NCBI GenBank assembly: GCA_039180025.1
Contig: JBCDDZ010000007.1
Location: forward strand, 41,370 to 105,369
Reading direction: 5' to 3'
Origin: Algisphaera sp039180025
Lineage (GTDB): Bacteria; Planctomycetota; Phycisphaerae; Phycisphaerales; Phycisphaeraceae
Length of the DNA stretch: 64,000 bases
The notes under the pieces were generated by a model, which was not told the DNA's origin, did not search any database, and saw nothing but the letters and a program-made list of their open reading frames with translations. Every line of letters starts with the position of its first letter. Within the stretch, counting starts at the first letter, position 1. This document shows positions 16,230-25,077 of this stretch, in pieces. The translations under genes were made by a program, and so were the position numbers.

Positions 16230-16864
16230 TCAGCCCTCGGGATCCGGGTGCTGCGTCATCCAATGCCGAAGCGGCGTCTTGCCGTCCGCCAACCAACTCG
16301 TATTGAGGAAGCAGCGTTCGAACGCTTCTCCCGTGATCCGCGCGCCTTCGCGGCACAAGTCGAGATACGGCGGGTTCGGTTCGACGGTGTGATCGATATA
16401 TACGTTGCCTTTCCAAGGCTTCGCCGTAGCACAGAGTACGAAACCGACGATGGGCACGGCGGCGGGCTGGTCCCAGGCACGACGACGACGGGCTCGAGGT
16501 GGTAGCTTTTTTCGCGGTCACGGAGCCTCGCGATGTCTTCGGTGGAAAGACGGATGAGTCGGCCGTTCATCACGTCTGCGGGGTTGCCGGTCCACTGAGC
16601 GTTCAGCACCGCTCGCTGTCGAGACGCCGGGGCGTCGGTGTTTTTGTCTTGGCCGCGTGGGGCAGTGGACCCCGGTATGACGTAATTGAAGATGCGTCGG
16701 GCGCCGAAAGCCAGCACGGGGAGATGACCCCGAGCCGGGGTATCGGCCACCGTTTTGGCCGCCGACTCGGGATGCATCAATGAGCCATACCCGACCAAAA
16801 AGAACGGTTCCCGGCCCGCTCCACAGAGCGTCTCAAGCCCGTCCCAAGGATACTCAAGACGCAC
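16230..16864 (-). pseudogene. Frameshifted gamma-glutamylcyclotransferase-like (AIG2/GGCT) gene
   Basis: The first frame, from ATG 16864, has FFLVGYGSLMHPES, the glycine-rich substrate loop of the gamma-glutamylcyclotransferase fold. It continues with VLAFGARRIFNYVIPG and SYHLEPVVVV. It then loses sense at 16478-16493, within a GTC-GTC-GTC repeat. The -1 frame continues as AWDQPAAVPIVGFVLCATAK, YIDHTVEPNPPYLDLCREGA and ITGEAFERCFLNTSWLADG, stopping at 16230. A one-base change inside the triplet repeat would explain it. It may be a real pseudogene or a sequencing slip. If intact it would be about 210 residues. No slippery heptamer is present, so programmed shifting is unlikely. Confidence 0.7.
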
Positions 16865-17126
16865 GCCCCGATTGTCGCGTCCCCAAAGCTCCGCTTCTTA
16901 AACTCGATCTTTCCAGTACACGGAAGCAGAAATCTTGGTCATACCGAGTCACCATACGGGAGTCTGCGGCGGCTGCAGACCACTTAGCGTTAGCCAACAA
17001 AGGGGAATTCAGAACCACGATTGAGGCTTGCGAAGCGATAATCCGATCTTACAATGAACCGGTTTTCTCTTTCGGTAGTCCGCCGGTTTTCAAAAATGAA
17101 TCAAGGGTTTTTGGAGGTCCCGGAAC

Positions 17127-19151
17127 ATGCCAATGTTTGAGCTCTCATCGCGTCCGGGGTGGGTGGCTTGTCTTTGGCTCAGTGGCATACTTTGTGGGCT
17201 GATTGCATCTGACGTCTCCGCGCAGTCGGCGAAGACGCTGTGGTCGCCCGAGGATGCGTGGCTGCGTAACAATTGGTCGTGGGTTTTTTGGTGGGAAGCG
17301 AATGCGGACACCGTGCTCGCCGATCGGGACACGTCGGCGACGCTTCCCGCGGTGGACCGGCTGCGAGAGACGCTAGAGGCGATCGCGACAGACGTGTCGG
17401 AGGAAAACGCACTCCGTATCGAGGCGGTCGTGGGTTTAGGCCGTCTCGGCGGCTCCGGGACGCTGCCGGTACTGGAGCAGTTGACTTCGGACCGGTCCCT
17501 GCGGGTACGGGAGGCGGCCTGGGTCGCGGTGGGTTTGAACCGTTCCGAAGACGCGAGACAACTGCTGAGCGATCAGATCGCCAACCGGGTCTCAGCGGGG
17601 ACACTCATCGCGGCCGGGCTGATTCAGCCTCAAGGCGAGGCCGAGCGTCTCGAGTGGGCCCGGAAGATCACCGGGTGGGTCCGGGAGACGGGAGACCAGG
17701 AGGCCACCGCCCTTTCGATCTGGGCGCTGCGACAGTTGGTGCCGGACCAGGCGGCGGAGTTGGCCCCAGGCTGGGCACGCCGGGCCCGATCGGTGGACGT
17801 CGCCGTCGAAGCGATCCTGACGGTGCGGCCACTGCCCGAGAAGGATCACGCGGAATTACTGGTCCAGACTTACTACGACCTGCACCACGACCAGAGCCGG
17901 CTGCCGATCCTGCAGGAGATCTACAACGACTATCGGCCGAGACCCCGGGTACTGGTACCGTCTGAGGGGCTGCCAGCCCGCGCGGTACGGGCGGCCGCAG
18001 CGAAAGCGCTGACACGCGGAACGTGGACGGCCGCGGATCCCGATAAGCAGCGTGAGGCCGATCGGATCCGGAGTTATGTGTACGAGTCGCTGAAAAAACC
18101 GTACGAAAAGATCAGGGATCAAAGCGACAACGTGGTGATGTGGCGTCCCGATAAAAGAGGTTTGAACTGGAATTTGGAAACCGGAGGGCACGAAAACCGG
18201 TGGGCGCTGTTGGCGATCGCCCAGCTGGCCGAGGGCGCCGAGAGCGAGATTCTCATCGATGCGTTACGCGGGGGCCTGAACCCTCGGTTTTTCGATCACC
18301 GGGAGGCACACCCCGGGCGGGCTTTCGGCGCGATCGCCTTGGGCCATTATCTACAAGCGGTGAATCGTGACCCCCAGCGGGCGGGTTCCGCGGACGAGCA
18401 GGCTCATGAGCGTCGGAGTCTCCGCGAACTCGCAAGGGTGGTCGGCGACCGAAGCGAGCACGAGAACCGGCGGGCGGCCGCGCTGCTGGGCTTGGGGATC
18501 GCGGGGTCTCCGGCGGCGGCGAAAACTTTAAGAAAAACCCTCGCCGATACGCAACTCGATAGCGCCTTCACGCAGGGGTTTGCGGTCCTCGCGCTGGCGA
18601 TGACGGGCGAACGAAAGGCGGCGGTGGCGCTGGCGAAGTCCGCAATGGTGGACGCCACGACCGTCCCCGACGTTCGAGCGATCCGGATGCGTTACGGCTC
18701 AGTAGATCTCACCGTCGGCGAAGCACTGGGGGTGCGGGCCATGTGCTACGGGTTGGGGTTGGTGGGAGGCAGTGAAGCCGCCGCCATTCTGCGCCAAGTT
18801 ATCGGAAGCGACCTGTACACCACGCAAGCCGCGGCGCAAGGCCTGCGGATGTGCGGCGATGGCTCCCTGGTGGAAACGCTCTGCGACCTGCTGGAAATCG
18901 ATTCTCTCGATGGACCCGGGGCGGGGCTCCGTCGGTTGGCGGTCCTCGCCCTGGCGGAGATGGGCGACGCGGACGGCTCAAACAGCCTACGCAGGCGTTT
19001 CGTGGGCGACGGGATCGTGTCCTGGCCGAGCCGGTTGGGGGGTGACCTACAAGAATGGCTCAGAGAGAAACCGGTTTTCCATTTCAAGGTGATGGCGCAC
19101 CCGTTCTTATATGAATTGCTGATTCCCGCGAGAGAAACAAGCCGTGGCTGA
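17127..19151 (+). CDS. Exported HEAT-repeat protein
   Basis: 674 residues. A signal peptide is visible: residues about 10-34, hydrophobic WVACLWLSGILCGLIASDVSAQ with a likely AxA-like cleavage after VSA. The rest is a solenoid of HEAT/PBS-lyase-type repeats: ALRIEAVVGLGRLGGSGTLP, LRVREAAWVAVGLNRSED, RRAAALLGLGIAGSPAAAK and RRLAVLALAEMGDADG. It is probably periplasmic and binds a protein partner. No catalytic domain was seen. The gene is convergent with a second HEAT-repeat lipoprotein, and such exported solenoids are common in planctomycetes. The ATG follows GGAGG (spacing about 12). Confidence 0.78.
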   Translation: MPMFELSSRPGWVACLWLSGILCGLIASDVSAQSAKTLWSPEDAWLRNNWSWVFWWEANADTVLADRDTSATLPAVDRLRETLEAIATDVSEENALRIEAVVGLGRLGGSGTLPVLEQLTSDRSLRVREAAWVAVGLNRSEDARQLLSDQIANRVSAGTLIAAGLIQPQGEAERLEWARKITGWVRETGDQEATALSIWALRQLVPDQAAELAPGWARRARSVDVAVEAILTVRPLPEKDHAELLVQTYYDLHHDQSRLPILQEIYNDYRPRPRVLVPSEGLPARAVRAAAAKALTRGTWTAADPDKQREADRIRSYVYESLKKPYEKIRDQSDNVVMWRPDKRGLNWNLETGGHENRWALLAIAQLAEGAESEILIDALRGGLNPRFFDHREAHPGRAFGAIALGHYLQAVNRDPQRAGSADEQAHERRSLRELARVVGDRSEHENRRAAALLGLGIAGSPAAAKTLRKTLADTQLDSAFTQGFAVLALAMTGERKAAVALAKSAMVDATTVPDVRAIRMRYGSVDLTVGEALGVRAMCYGLGLVGGSEAAAILRQVIGSDLYTTQAAAQGLRMCGDGSLVETLCDLLEIDSLDGPGAGLRRLAVLALAEMGDADGSNSLRRRFVGDGIVSWPSRLGGDLQEWLREKPVFHFKVMAHPFLYELLIPARETSRG

Positions 19152-19349
19152 TCGGAGTTGGCCGCAAGACGAGGCCAGCCCGGCCGGTACCGCCGGACCC
19201 TCTACCCAGAGAGAAACCCGGGGGTGGCGAGATAAGCCGCCCCGTCGTAGTGCCCCGACTTACTTGCGGAGGACTCCGCGCTATGTCGTTGTTATCTGCC
19301 CGATCGCTAACTTGATGCCGGCTTGAAGCCTAACCCGTAGCCGCAGGGT

Positions 19350-21695
19350 TTAGGGGGTCGCGGAATCGGAGGCCGGGGCCGGGGCGGCGAGTTTGTCTTC
19401 GAGCCGCCGCATGCGGGCGGCGAGTTCGAGGTTGTAGGAAGGTTCCGGGCCGTGGAGGAGGCGGAGGCCGTCGAGCAGTGCGGTCGCGGTTTCGGTGCGG
19501 CCCAGGTCGGCGGCGCGGTGTCCGGCATCGATGAAGTGGATCATCAGCGGGTGGTCGGTGGCGGCAGGATCAATGACGCCGGGGTTGGCGGGGTCGGCGA
19601 AATAAGCCCGGGCGGCGCGGAAAGCGGGCTCCACCCGGCCGGCGCGGAGGTAGGCGGGGATGAGACCGGCATAGAGGCGGTCACGCTGGTGGGAGGCGAG
19701 GCTCTGCCGCGTCGGGTCGTCGAGTACGGCGGACTGCTGGGTGAGCAGCCATTCGAAGTCGATCACCGCGAGGTCGGGTTCCTGCATCGCCAGACGGTTT
19801 TCGCCGCGGCGCAGGCGCAGTTCGTAGTGGTTGGCCACCGCGGCGGTTGAGCCCGCGGGGTCCGTCGGAGCCGAACCGGCGGCGGGGCCGGGGGGACGTG
19901 CATCGGCCGAGCCCGAGACCGCTTCCGCGGAGCCCGCCGCCGAGGCAGTGGTTTCCGGCGCCCCGTCGCCACGCACGGCGGCAAGATACGTCGGCTCGTG
20001 GCCGTCGATCGCCGCGGTGTAGAAGCGTTCGAGAAACGCAAGGTCTTGGCGGTCGCGTTGGAGCTGGGCCGCGATATTCAGCGAGAGCCCGGCGTCGACA
20101 CGCTCGGCCATCGCCACGAGGGCACGCTCCCAGGCCGGGACGACTTGGGATTGCTGCGGGGGGTTGTCGACGAGTCGGCGAAGCGTTTCGGGGTCGCGGC
20201 CGCGCTCGCTGGCGGCGCGGAGGACGATGGGCTGGATGATCGGGTCGCCGGCGCGTTCCGCGAGGATCGCGAGGGAGCGGTCGGTGGCGTCGGCCCAGGC
20301 CTGGGCGGCCGCCTGACGGGTCACGTCGTCGGGGTGGTCGATCCAGGCTTCGATACGCTGCCATTCTTCGTTAGAGCCGATGCGCCCGAGCAGCCGTATG
20401 GTCTGCGGGGAAGGAGGCGACGCATCGACCAGGTAGCTGCGAAGCCGTTCGAGCACCGCGGCGGAGCGTTTGGGCGTGAGCATGCCGTCGCGTTCGATCG
20501 CCGCGAGGGCGGCGCTCGCGTCGGCGCGGAGGCCGGGCTCTTCGAGGAGGCGGAAGGCGGCTTCGGAGGCTTCTTTACGGGGGAGACGGGCAAGCAACTG
20601 GAGGTAAGACGATTGCACGCGGGCGACATGCTCTTCGTCGTTGATCAGACGCTGGGCGACTAGGTCGGCGGAGGGGGCGTCGGCGAGGTCGCGGAGCAGG
20701 TCGGCGACCTGACGGCGGACCTCGGCGGAGTCTGGGTCGCCGAGTTGGTCGCGGAGGGCGGCGCGGAGTGAAGGATCGAAACGGCCACCGGCGATCAGGC
20801 GGGTTTGGGCCAGGTCCAAGGCGAGGAGCCGAGTATCGACCAAGGGGCGGCTGAGCATGTAGGCAAGCACGCCGGGCTGGTCTTCGACCGAAGACGTGAG
20901 GTAGAGCGAACGTTCGGCCTCGCGGAGTTGTTCGGCCAAACGCTGCTCGGTGACGCTGCCGCGGTTCTGCTGGCGGACGAGGTTCTGGACCAACTGACGG
21001 TTCCAGGCGAGGTCATCGAGCCGGCGAGCCTGGTCCCACCACTGCGCCCAGGCGCGGCGGTCTTCGCCCAAGCGTTCGAGCCCGGTCAGGCTCGTCAGCG
21101 CGGCGTAGGCGGCGTTCTGCACCTCGGCGGGCTGGGTGAGTGCGGTGAGCCCCACCAGCAGGGCCGCGGTCTCGGAGGTGCGCTGCTCCGCCAGGGCGGC
21201 GATGGCCCGGCGGCGTTCGCGGGTAGGGAGCGTCGATGAAGCGGCGGTCTCGCGGAGACGCTGGGTCATCGCCGGGTCCTGGTAGCGGCCCAGGGCTCGG
21301 GCGAGGTCGGGGACCAGGGCATCATCGGCGGTATAGAGCAGGGTGAGCATGGGACGCCAGAGACCCCGGGGAACCTGATCCTCTTCGGTCGCGACCGCCT
21401 GCAAAGTGGCACGCCAAACGGGTTCGGGCTGGCTGCGGCTCAGGGCGGCGGCGAGGGCGCGGTCGGCGGAGAAGTCGTCGATTTCGATCAGCGTCGAGGC
21501 GGCGGCGGCGCGCTCGCCGAGCCCGGCGGTGCTGCCGGTAAGTTGCCGATAGGCGTCGGCGACGCCGGGGGGAAGTTCCTGGAGTTCGACCGCGACGGGC
21601 TCGTCGCCGATCTCGGGGGCTTCACACCCCGTCAGAGATACACAAAGGATGCCCGCGCAAACGACCACGTCCCGGATCCGACGGACCGGGAGCAT
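19350..21695 (-). CDS. HEAT-repeat lipoprotein with TPR-like C-terminus
   Basis: About 781 residues from the ATG at 21695, chosen because it gives a compact signal (MLPVRRIRDVVVCAGILCVS) with lipobox SLTGC. The frame is open 45 codons more upstream, but that part resembles no signal. The body has many short HEAT repeats (for example LADQLGDPDSAEVRRQ-type units). A Pro/Ala/Ser linker follows near residue 560-600, then helical repeat pairs such as HYELRLRRGENRLAMQEPDL, where Ala/Leu spacing suggests TPR. It is probably anchored to a membrane facing the periplasm. Function unknown. It is convergent with the other HEAT protein (17127-19151), 198 bases apart. Confidence 0.75.
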   Translation of the reverse strand: MLPVRRIRDVVVCAGILCVSLTGCEAPEIGDEPVAVELQELPPGVADAYRQLTGSTAGLGERAAAASTLIEIDDFSADRALAAALSRSQPEPVWRATLQAVATEEDQVPRGLWRPMLTLLYTADDALVPDLARALGRYQDPAMTQRLRETAASSTLPTRERRRAIAALAEQRTSETAALLVGLTALTQPAEVQNAAYAALTSLTGLERLGEDRRAWAQWWDQARRLDDLAWNRQLVQNLVRQQNRGSVTEQRLAEQLREAERSLYLTSSVEDQPGVLAYMLSRPLVDTRLLALDLAQTRLIAGGRFDPSLRAALRDQLGDPDSAEVRRQVADLLRDLADAPSADLVAQRLINDEEHVARVQSSYLQLLARLPRKEASEAAFRLLEEPGLRADASAALAAIERDGMLTPKRSAAVLERLRSYLVDASPPSPQTIRLLGRIGSNEEWQRIEAWIDHPDDVTRQAAAQAWADATDRSLAILAERAGDPIIQPIVLRAASERGRDPETLRRLVDNPPQQSQVVPAWERALVAMAERVDAGLSLNIAAQLQRDRQDLAFLERFYTAAIDGHEPTYLAAVRGDGAPETTASAAGSAEAVSGSADARPPGPAAGSAPTDPAGSTAAVANHYELRLRRGENRLAMQEPDLAVIDFEWLLTQQSAVLDDPTRQSLASHQRDRLYAGLIPAYLRAGRVEPAFRAARAYFADPANPGVIDPAATDHPLMIHFIDAGHRAADLGRTETATALLDGLRLLHGPEPSYNLELAARMRRLEDKLAAPAPASDSATP

Positions 21696-21873
21696 TAAAA
21701 ATCGCCGCCGAAACCCGGATGCCCGAAAGCGAACCGCTGAGAAGAAAATAGGCAGAATCATATCGATCGACCGGGCGTGGGCTAGAATAAAGGGTGCCGA
21801 CCGGGAAAAGAGGCTGGGTTCGACGGCCAAGGCATCGCGGTACCGTCTTTATCGTATGGGTTAGGCACCGGCC

Positions 21874-23250
21874 ATGAGCGAATGGAATCAGGCTCAACAT
21901 CACGCGCGGCGGGCCCGCAGGTTTTATCGGGCGGGGCAGTGGGAGCGTGCGCTCGAAGAGCTGCGAGAGGCGTTGGAGCGTCGTCCCCACGAAGGCGACT
22001 GGTGGTTTGGGCTCGGGCTGACGCTGGACGCTTTAGATCGTTACGACGAGGCGGCCGACGCGTTCGAGAAAGCGCTGAAACAGCGGGGCGAAGACGTGCC
22101 GGGGCTGTTGCACCTGGGGATCGATCTGCTGCGGGCGGGTAATCCCGGCAAGGCGATCGGGGTGTTCGAGCAGATGAATCGGCTGGACCCGGGGGTCGAG
22201 CTGGGCTACGTCCACCGCGTGCTGGCGTACGGCTTGCTCGGGATGCACGACCAGGCGGAACTGATGTTTTACCTCGGTCTACAGGTGGCGGAGGACGACC
22301 CGTCGGGCGGGGACGACAGGGCCCAGGCGATGGCCCACGACCATATGGCCCAGTCGCTGCTGGTCCGCGGCGATCATACGCGGGCGGTGTGGTGCTGGCA
22401 GGAAGCCCTGCGGCGAGACCCGGCACATCCGGATGCCCACCGCAGCCTGGCGATCGTGCATCAATACCTCGACCAGGACGACAAAGCCCGGCTTCATTTT
22501 GCTCAGCAGCTCGAAATAAACCCGTCGGATATCGAGACGCTGATGGATTTCGCGGATCACTTGCTTAAGCACGGACGGTCCGCAGAGGCGGGCGAAAAAT
22601 ATCGGCGGGCTCTGGAATACGACCCAACACGCGGGCTGGCCCACCAGCGTCTGGGAGATATCGCGCTGAGCCACGGGCACTACGGGGCGGCCACAGACCG
22701 CTACGAACGGGCCGGGCAGCTGGACCCGAGCCTGCCGGGCGTCCGCCTGGGGCTGGCCACGGTGTGCCACGAGCGTCGCGATCACGCCGGGGCAAAGCGC
22801 TGGCTCACCGGGGAACTCGCCGTCGAGGGGCAGACCCCGGAGCAGGTGTTGGAACTGGCGGCGATGCTGGTCGAACTGAGCGAAAACGGCGAAGCGATCC
22901 GGCTGCTCAATCCCCTGTTGTCGGGGGCCGACGACCTGCTGATGGCGGAGAACGAGCTGTACGCCATGGGGCTGCTCTGCCGGGCGGCGGCGTGGGTGGG
23001 TCAGGGCGATCTCACACGCGGGATCCTAGACTGCGAGCGCTGCCTGAGCGTGGTGCCGGGGCACCGGATCGCGATCCTGCAACTCACGACGGCTTACTAC
23101 CAGGCCGGCCGATTCGAAGACGCCCGGCGGTGGCTGGCCCGGGGGCTTGAGAACCAGCCGGACGATCCGGAGTTGCGGCAAATCAAACGGAAGCTTTGGC
23201 GGGCTCAGGCTCTACAGGGCATACGGCGGTGGCTGGGCGGGTCGCGGTAA
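21874..23250 (+). CDS. TPR-repeat protein
   Basis: 458 residues, no signal peptide or membrane segment, so probably cytoplasmic. About ten tetratricopeptide repeats are visible, for example QWERALEELREALERRPHEG, RYDEAADAFEKALKQRG, AVWCWQEALRRDPAHPDAHR and SAEAGEKYRRALEYDPTRGL. A basic C-terminal tail ends LQGIRRWLGGSR. TPR proteins act as scaffolds; the partner is unknown. It is divergent from the HEAT lipoprotein, and its ATG is followed 148 bases after its own stop by serS on the same strand. Confidence 0.82.
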   Translation: MSEWNQAQHHARRARRFYRAGQWERALEELREALERRPHEGDWWFGLGLTLDALDRYDEAADAFEKALKQRGEDVPGLLHLGIDLLRAGNPGKAIGVFEQMNRLDPGVELGYVHRVLAYGLLGMHDQAELMFYLGLQVAEDDPSGGDDRAQAMAHDHMAQSLLVRGDHTRAVWCWQEALRRDPAHPDAHRSLAIVHQYLDQDDKARLHFAQQLEINPSDIETLMDFADHLLKHGRSAEAGEKYRRALEYDPTRGLAHQRLGDIALSHGHYGAATDRYERAGQLDPSLPGVRLGLATVCHERRDHAGAKRWLTGELAVEGQTPEQVLELAAMLVELSENGEAIRLLNPLLSGADDLLMAENELYAMGLLCRAAAWVGQGDLTRGILDCERCLSVVPGHRIAILQLTTAYYQAGRFEDARRWLARGLENQPDDPELRQIKRKLWRAQALQGIRRWLGGSR

Positions 23251-23397
23251 ACCGTAGCAGATGGAAGATGCGTAACGGCGAGCGCTGCGGCGGGAAATCA
23301 TTTGCGATCGGGGGAGCGTGGGGATCGACGATCAGCACGGGTGGCGCCGGCCGAAGGCACCGCAGCCCGGCGGCGGCACATCAATTACTATCCCCGC

Positions 23398-24852
23398 ATG
23401 ATCGACCTCAAAGACCTGCGTCAGGACCCCGAGAAATACCGCAAGGGCGCTGCCGATAAGCAGAGCCCGGTGGATATCGATGCCTTGCTCACACGGGACG
23501 AGCAGGTGCGTGGGCTCCAGACCCGACAGCAGCAACTCGCGGCCGAGAAGAACGCGATCGGCAAAGAGATCGGGCAGCTTGCAGGCAAGCTCAAGAACGC
23601 CGAGGGCGAGGCACTCGCGTCGCTTGAGTCCCGGATGGAAGCGCTGCGTTCGCGGCCGCAGGAACTGAAATCCGAAGAAAACACGTTGGCACAAGAATTG
23701 AGCGAACGGATCGCCCAGCGCGACGAACTGTGGCTGCGCGTGCCTCAGCCCGCCGACCTCGACGTGCCGGTGGGGCGATCGGCCGAAGACAACGTGGAAC
23801 TGCGGCGCTGGTGCCCGACCGCTCAGGACGGTTTAGCGGGTCCGATGTCGGGGTTCGACCCGGCCCGGCCGTTCGCGGAACAGCGTGGGTTTTCGCCACG
23901 GTCGCACGTCGAACTAATCGAAAGCCTCGGACTGGTGGACTTTGACCGCGGGGTCAAGATCGCCGGGTCGCGCAGCTACGTACTCACCGGCGACGGGATG
24001 CGCTTGCACCAGGCGGTGCTCCGCTACGCGTTCGACCGGATGACCCAGACCCACGGGTTCACCCCCCTTTCCGCGTCGTGCCTGGTTCGGCACGAGACGC
24101 TGGTGGGCACCGGCTTCTTCCCGCACGGGCGGGAACAGGTCTACGACATCGCGAACCCCACCACCTCGGCCCAGAGCGGCCAGGGGTTGGCGCTCACCGG
24201 CACGGGCGAGGTCGGGCTGATGGCCTACCACATGGACGAGATCCTGGATCTCCGAGAGCTGCCCAAACGGTACGTGACCGTATCGACCTGTTTCCGCCGC
24301 GAGGCGGGGAGCGCCGGGAAAGACACCGCGGGGCTGTACCGGATCCATCAGTTCGACAAGGTTGAACAGGTGGTGATCTGTGAAGCGGACGAACAAGTCA
24401 GCCGGGATTGGCACCAGAAGATGATCGGGTACGTCGAGTCGTTTTTGCAGAGCCTGGGGCTGCCCTACCGGCTGCTTCAGTGCTGCACCGGGGACCTGGG
24501 GCCGAAGAACGCGGACATGATCGACCTCGAGTGCTGGATGCCGTCCCGCGCCGAGGGGAGCACCGCGTCGCCCGCCGGTGAGCCCGACACCTCGGGGGGC
24601 TGGGGCGAAACCCACAGCGCCTCGCGGCTCTACGACTACCAGACACGCCGTCTGAATCTCCGCCACCGGGACCCGGCGGACCCCAAAGGCAAAAAAACCG
24701 TGTTTTGTCACTCGCTCAACAACACCGTCGCGGCAAGCCCGCGGCTGCTGATCCCGATCTTGGAGCTTTATCAGAATGAAGACGGCAGCGTGACCGTGCC
24801 CACCGTGCTCCGCCCGTACATGAACGGGCAGGACCGGATTGTCCAGCCATGA
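23398..24852 (+). CDS. serS: Serine--tRNA ligase
   Basis: Class II aminoacyl-tRNA synthetase charging tRNA-Ser, and supplying Ser-tRNA-Sec where present. The 484 residues start MIDLKDLRQDPEKYRKGA, the usual SerRS opening. The tRNA-binding coiled coil follows (about 30-110), then LTGDGMRLHQAVLRYA, TGFFPHGREQVYDI, motif 2 YVTVSTCFRREAGSAGKDT and motif 3 near NTVAASPRLLIPILE. The frame is open upstream, but homology begins at this ATG. A Gly/Ser/Pro-rich insert of about 20 residues after DLECWMP is unusual and sits on a surface loop. Rightwards orientation, same strand as folC. Confidence 0.95.
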   Translation: MIDLKDLRQDPEKYRKGAADKQSPVDIDALLTRDEQVRGLQTRQQQLAAEKNAIGKEIGQLAGKLKNAEGEALASLESRMEALRSRPQELKSEENTLAQELSERIAQRDELWLRVPQPADLDVPVGRSAEDNVELRRWCPTAQDGLAGPMSGFDPARPFAEQRGFSPRSHVELIESLGLVDFDRGVKIAGSRSYVLTGDGMRLHQAVLRYAFDRMTQTHGFTPLSASCLVRHETLVGTGFFPHGREQVYDIANPTTSAQSGQGLALTGTGEVGLMAYHMDEILDLRELPKRYVTVSTCFRREAGSAGKDTAGLYRIHQFDKVEQVVICEADEQVSRDWHQKMIGYVESFLQSLGLPYRLLQCCTGDLGPKNADMIDLECWMPSRAEGSTASPAGEPDTSGGWGETHSASRLYDYQTRRLNLRHRDPADPKGKKTVFCHSLNNTVAASPRLLIPILELYQNEDGSVTVPTVLRPYMNGQDRIVQP

Positions 24853-25040
24853 AATGTCTCTTGGTCCATTCCGAAACCTATCACCGAGATTAAATCTCCA
24901 AAAGATCTGCGGCAGCCGATCTGCACCCTCCGCCGGAGCGATCGAGCGGGTCGTCGAGCCACAAGTGTTTATGGCCTCTCACCCTGTGTCCATAGAATAC
25001 GACGCAAAGTATTGAGATATTATGGTTTATACCTAATAAA

Positions 25041-25068
25041 TTGACTTTTTCTGGGATTTAGCTAATCT
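25041..25068 (+). promoter_or_regulatory. Sigma70-like promoter just upstream of folC
   Basis: TTGACT (25041-25046), a 16-base spacer, then TAATCT (25063-25068), inside a conspicuously AT-rich 70-base stretch. Transcription would begin near 25075, about three bases before the folC ATG, which would make the mRNA nearly leaderless. Motif matching by eye only. Confidence 0.45.
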
Positions 25069-25077
25069 TAACAGGTT

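Noticed and set aside
19144..19326. 60-codon frame overlapping the HEAT protein's end
   Set aside because: Low-complexity, Arg/Pro-rich, and no signature; probably chance.
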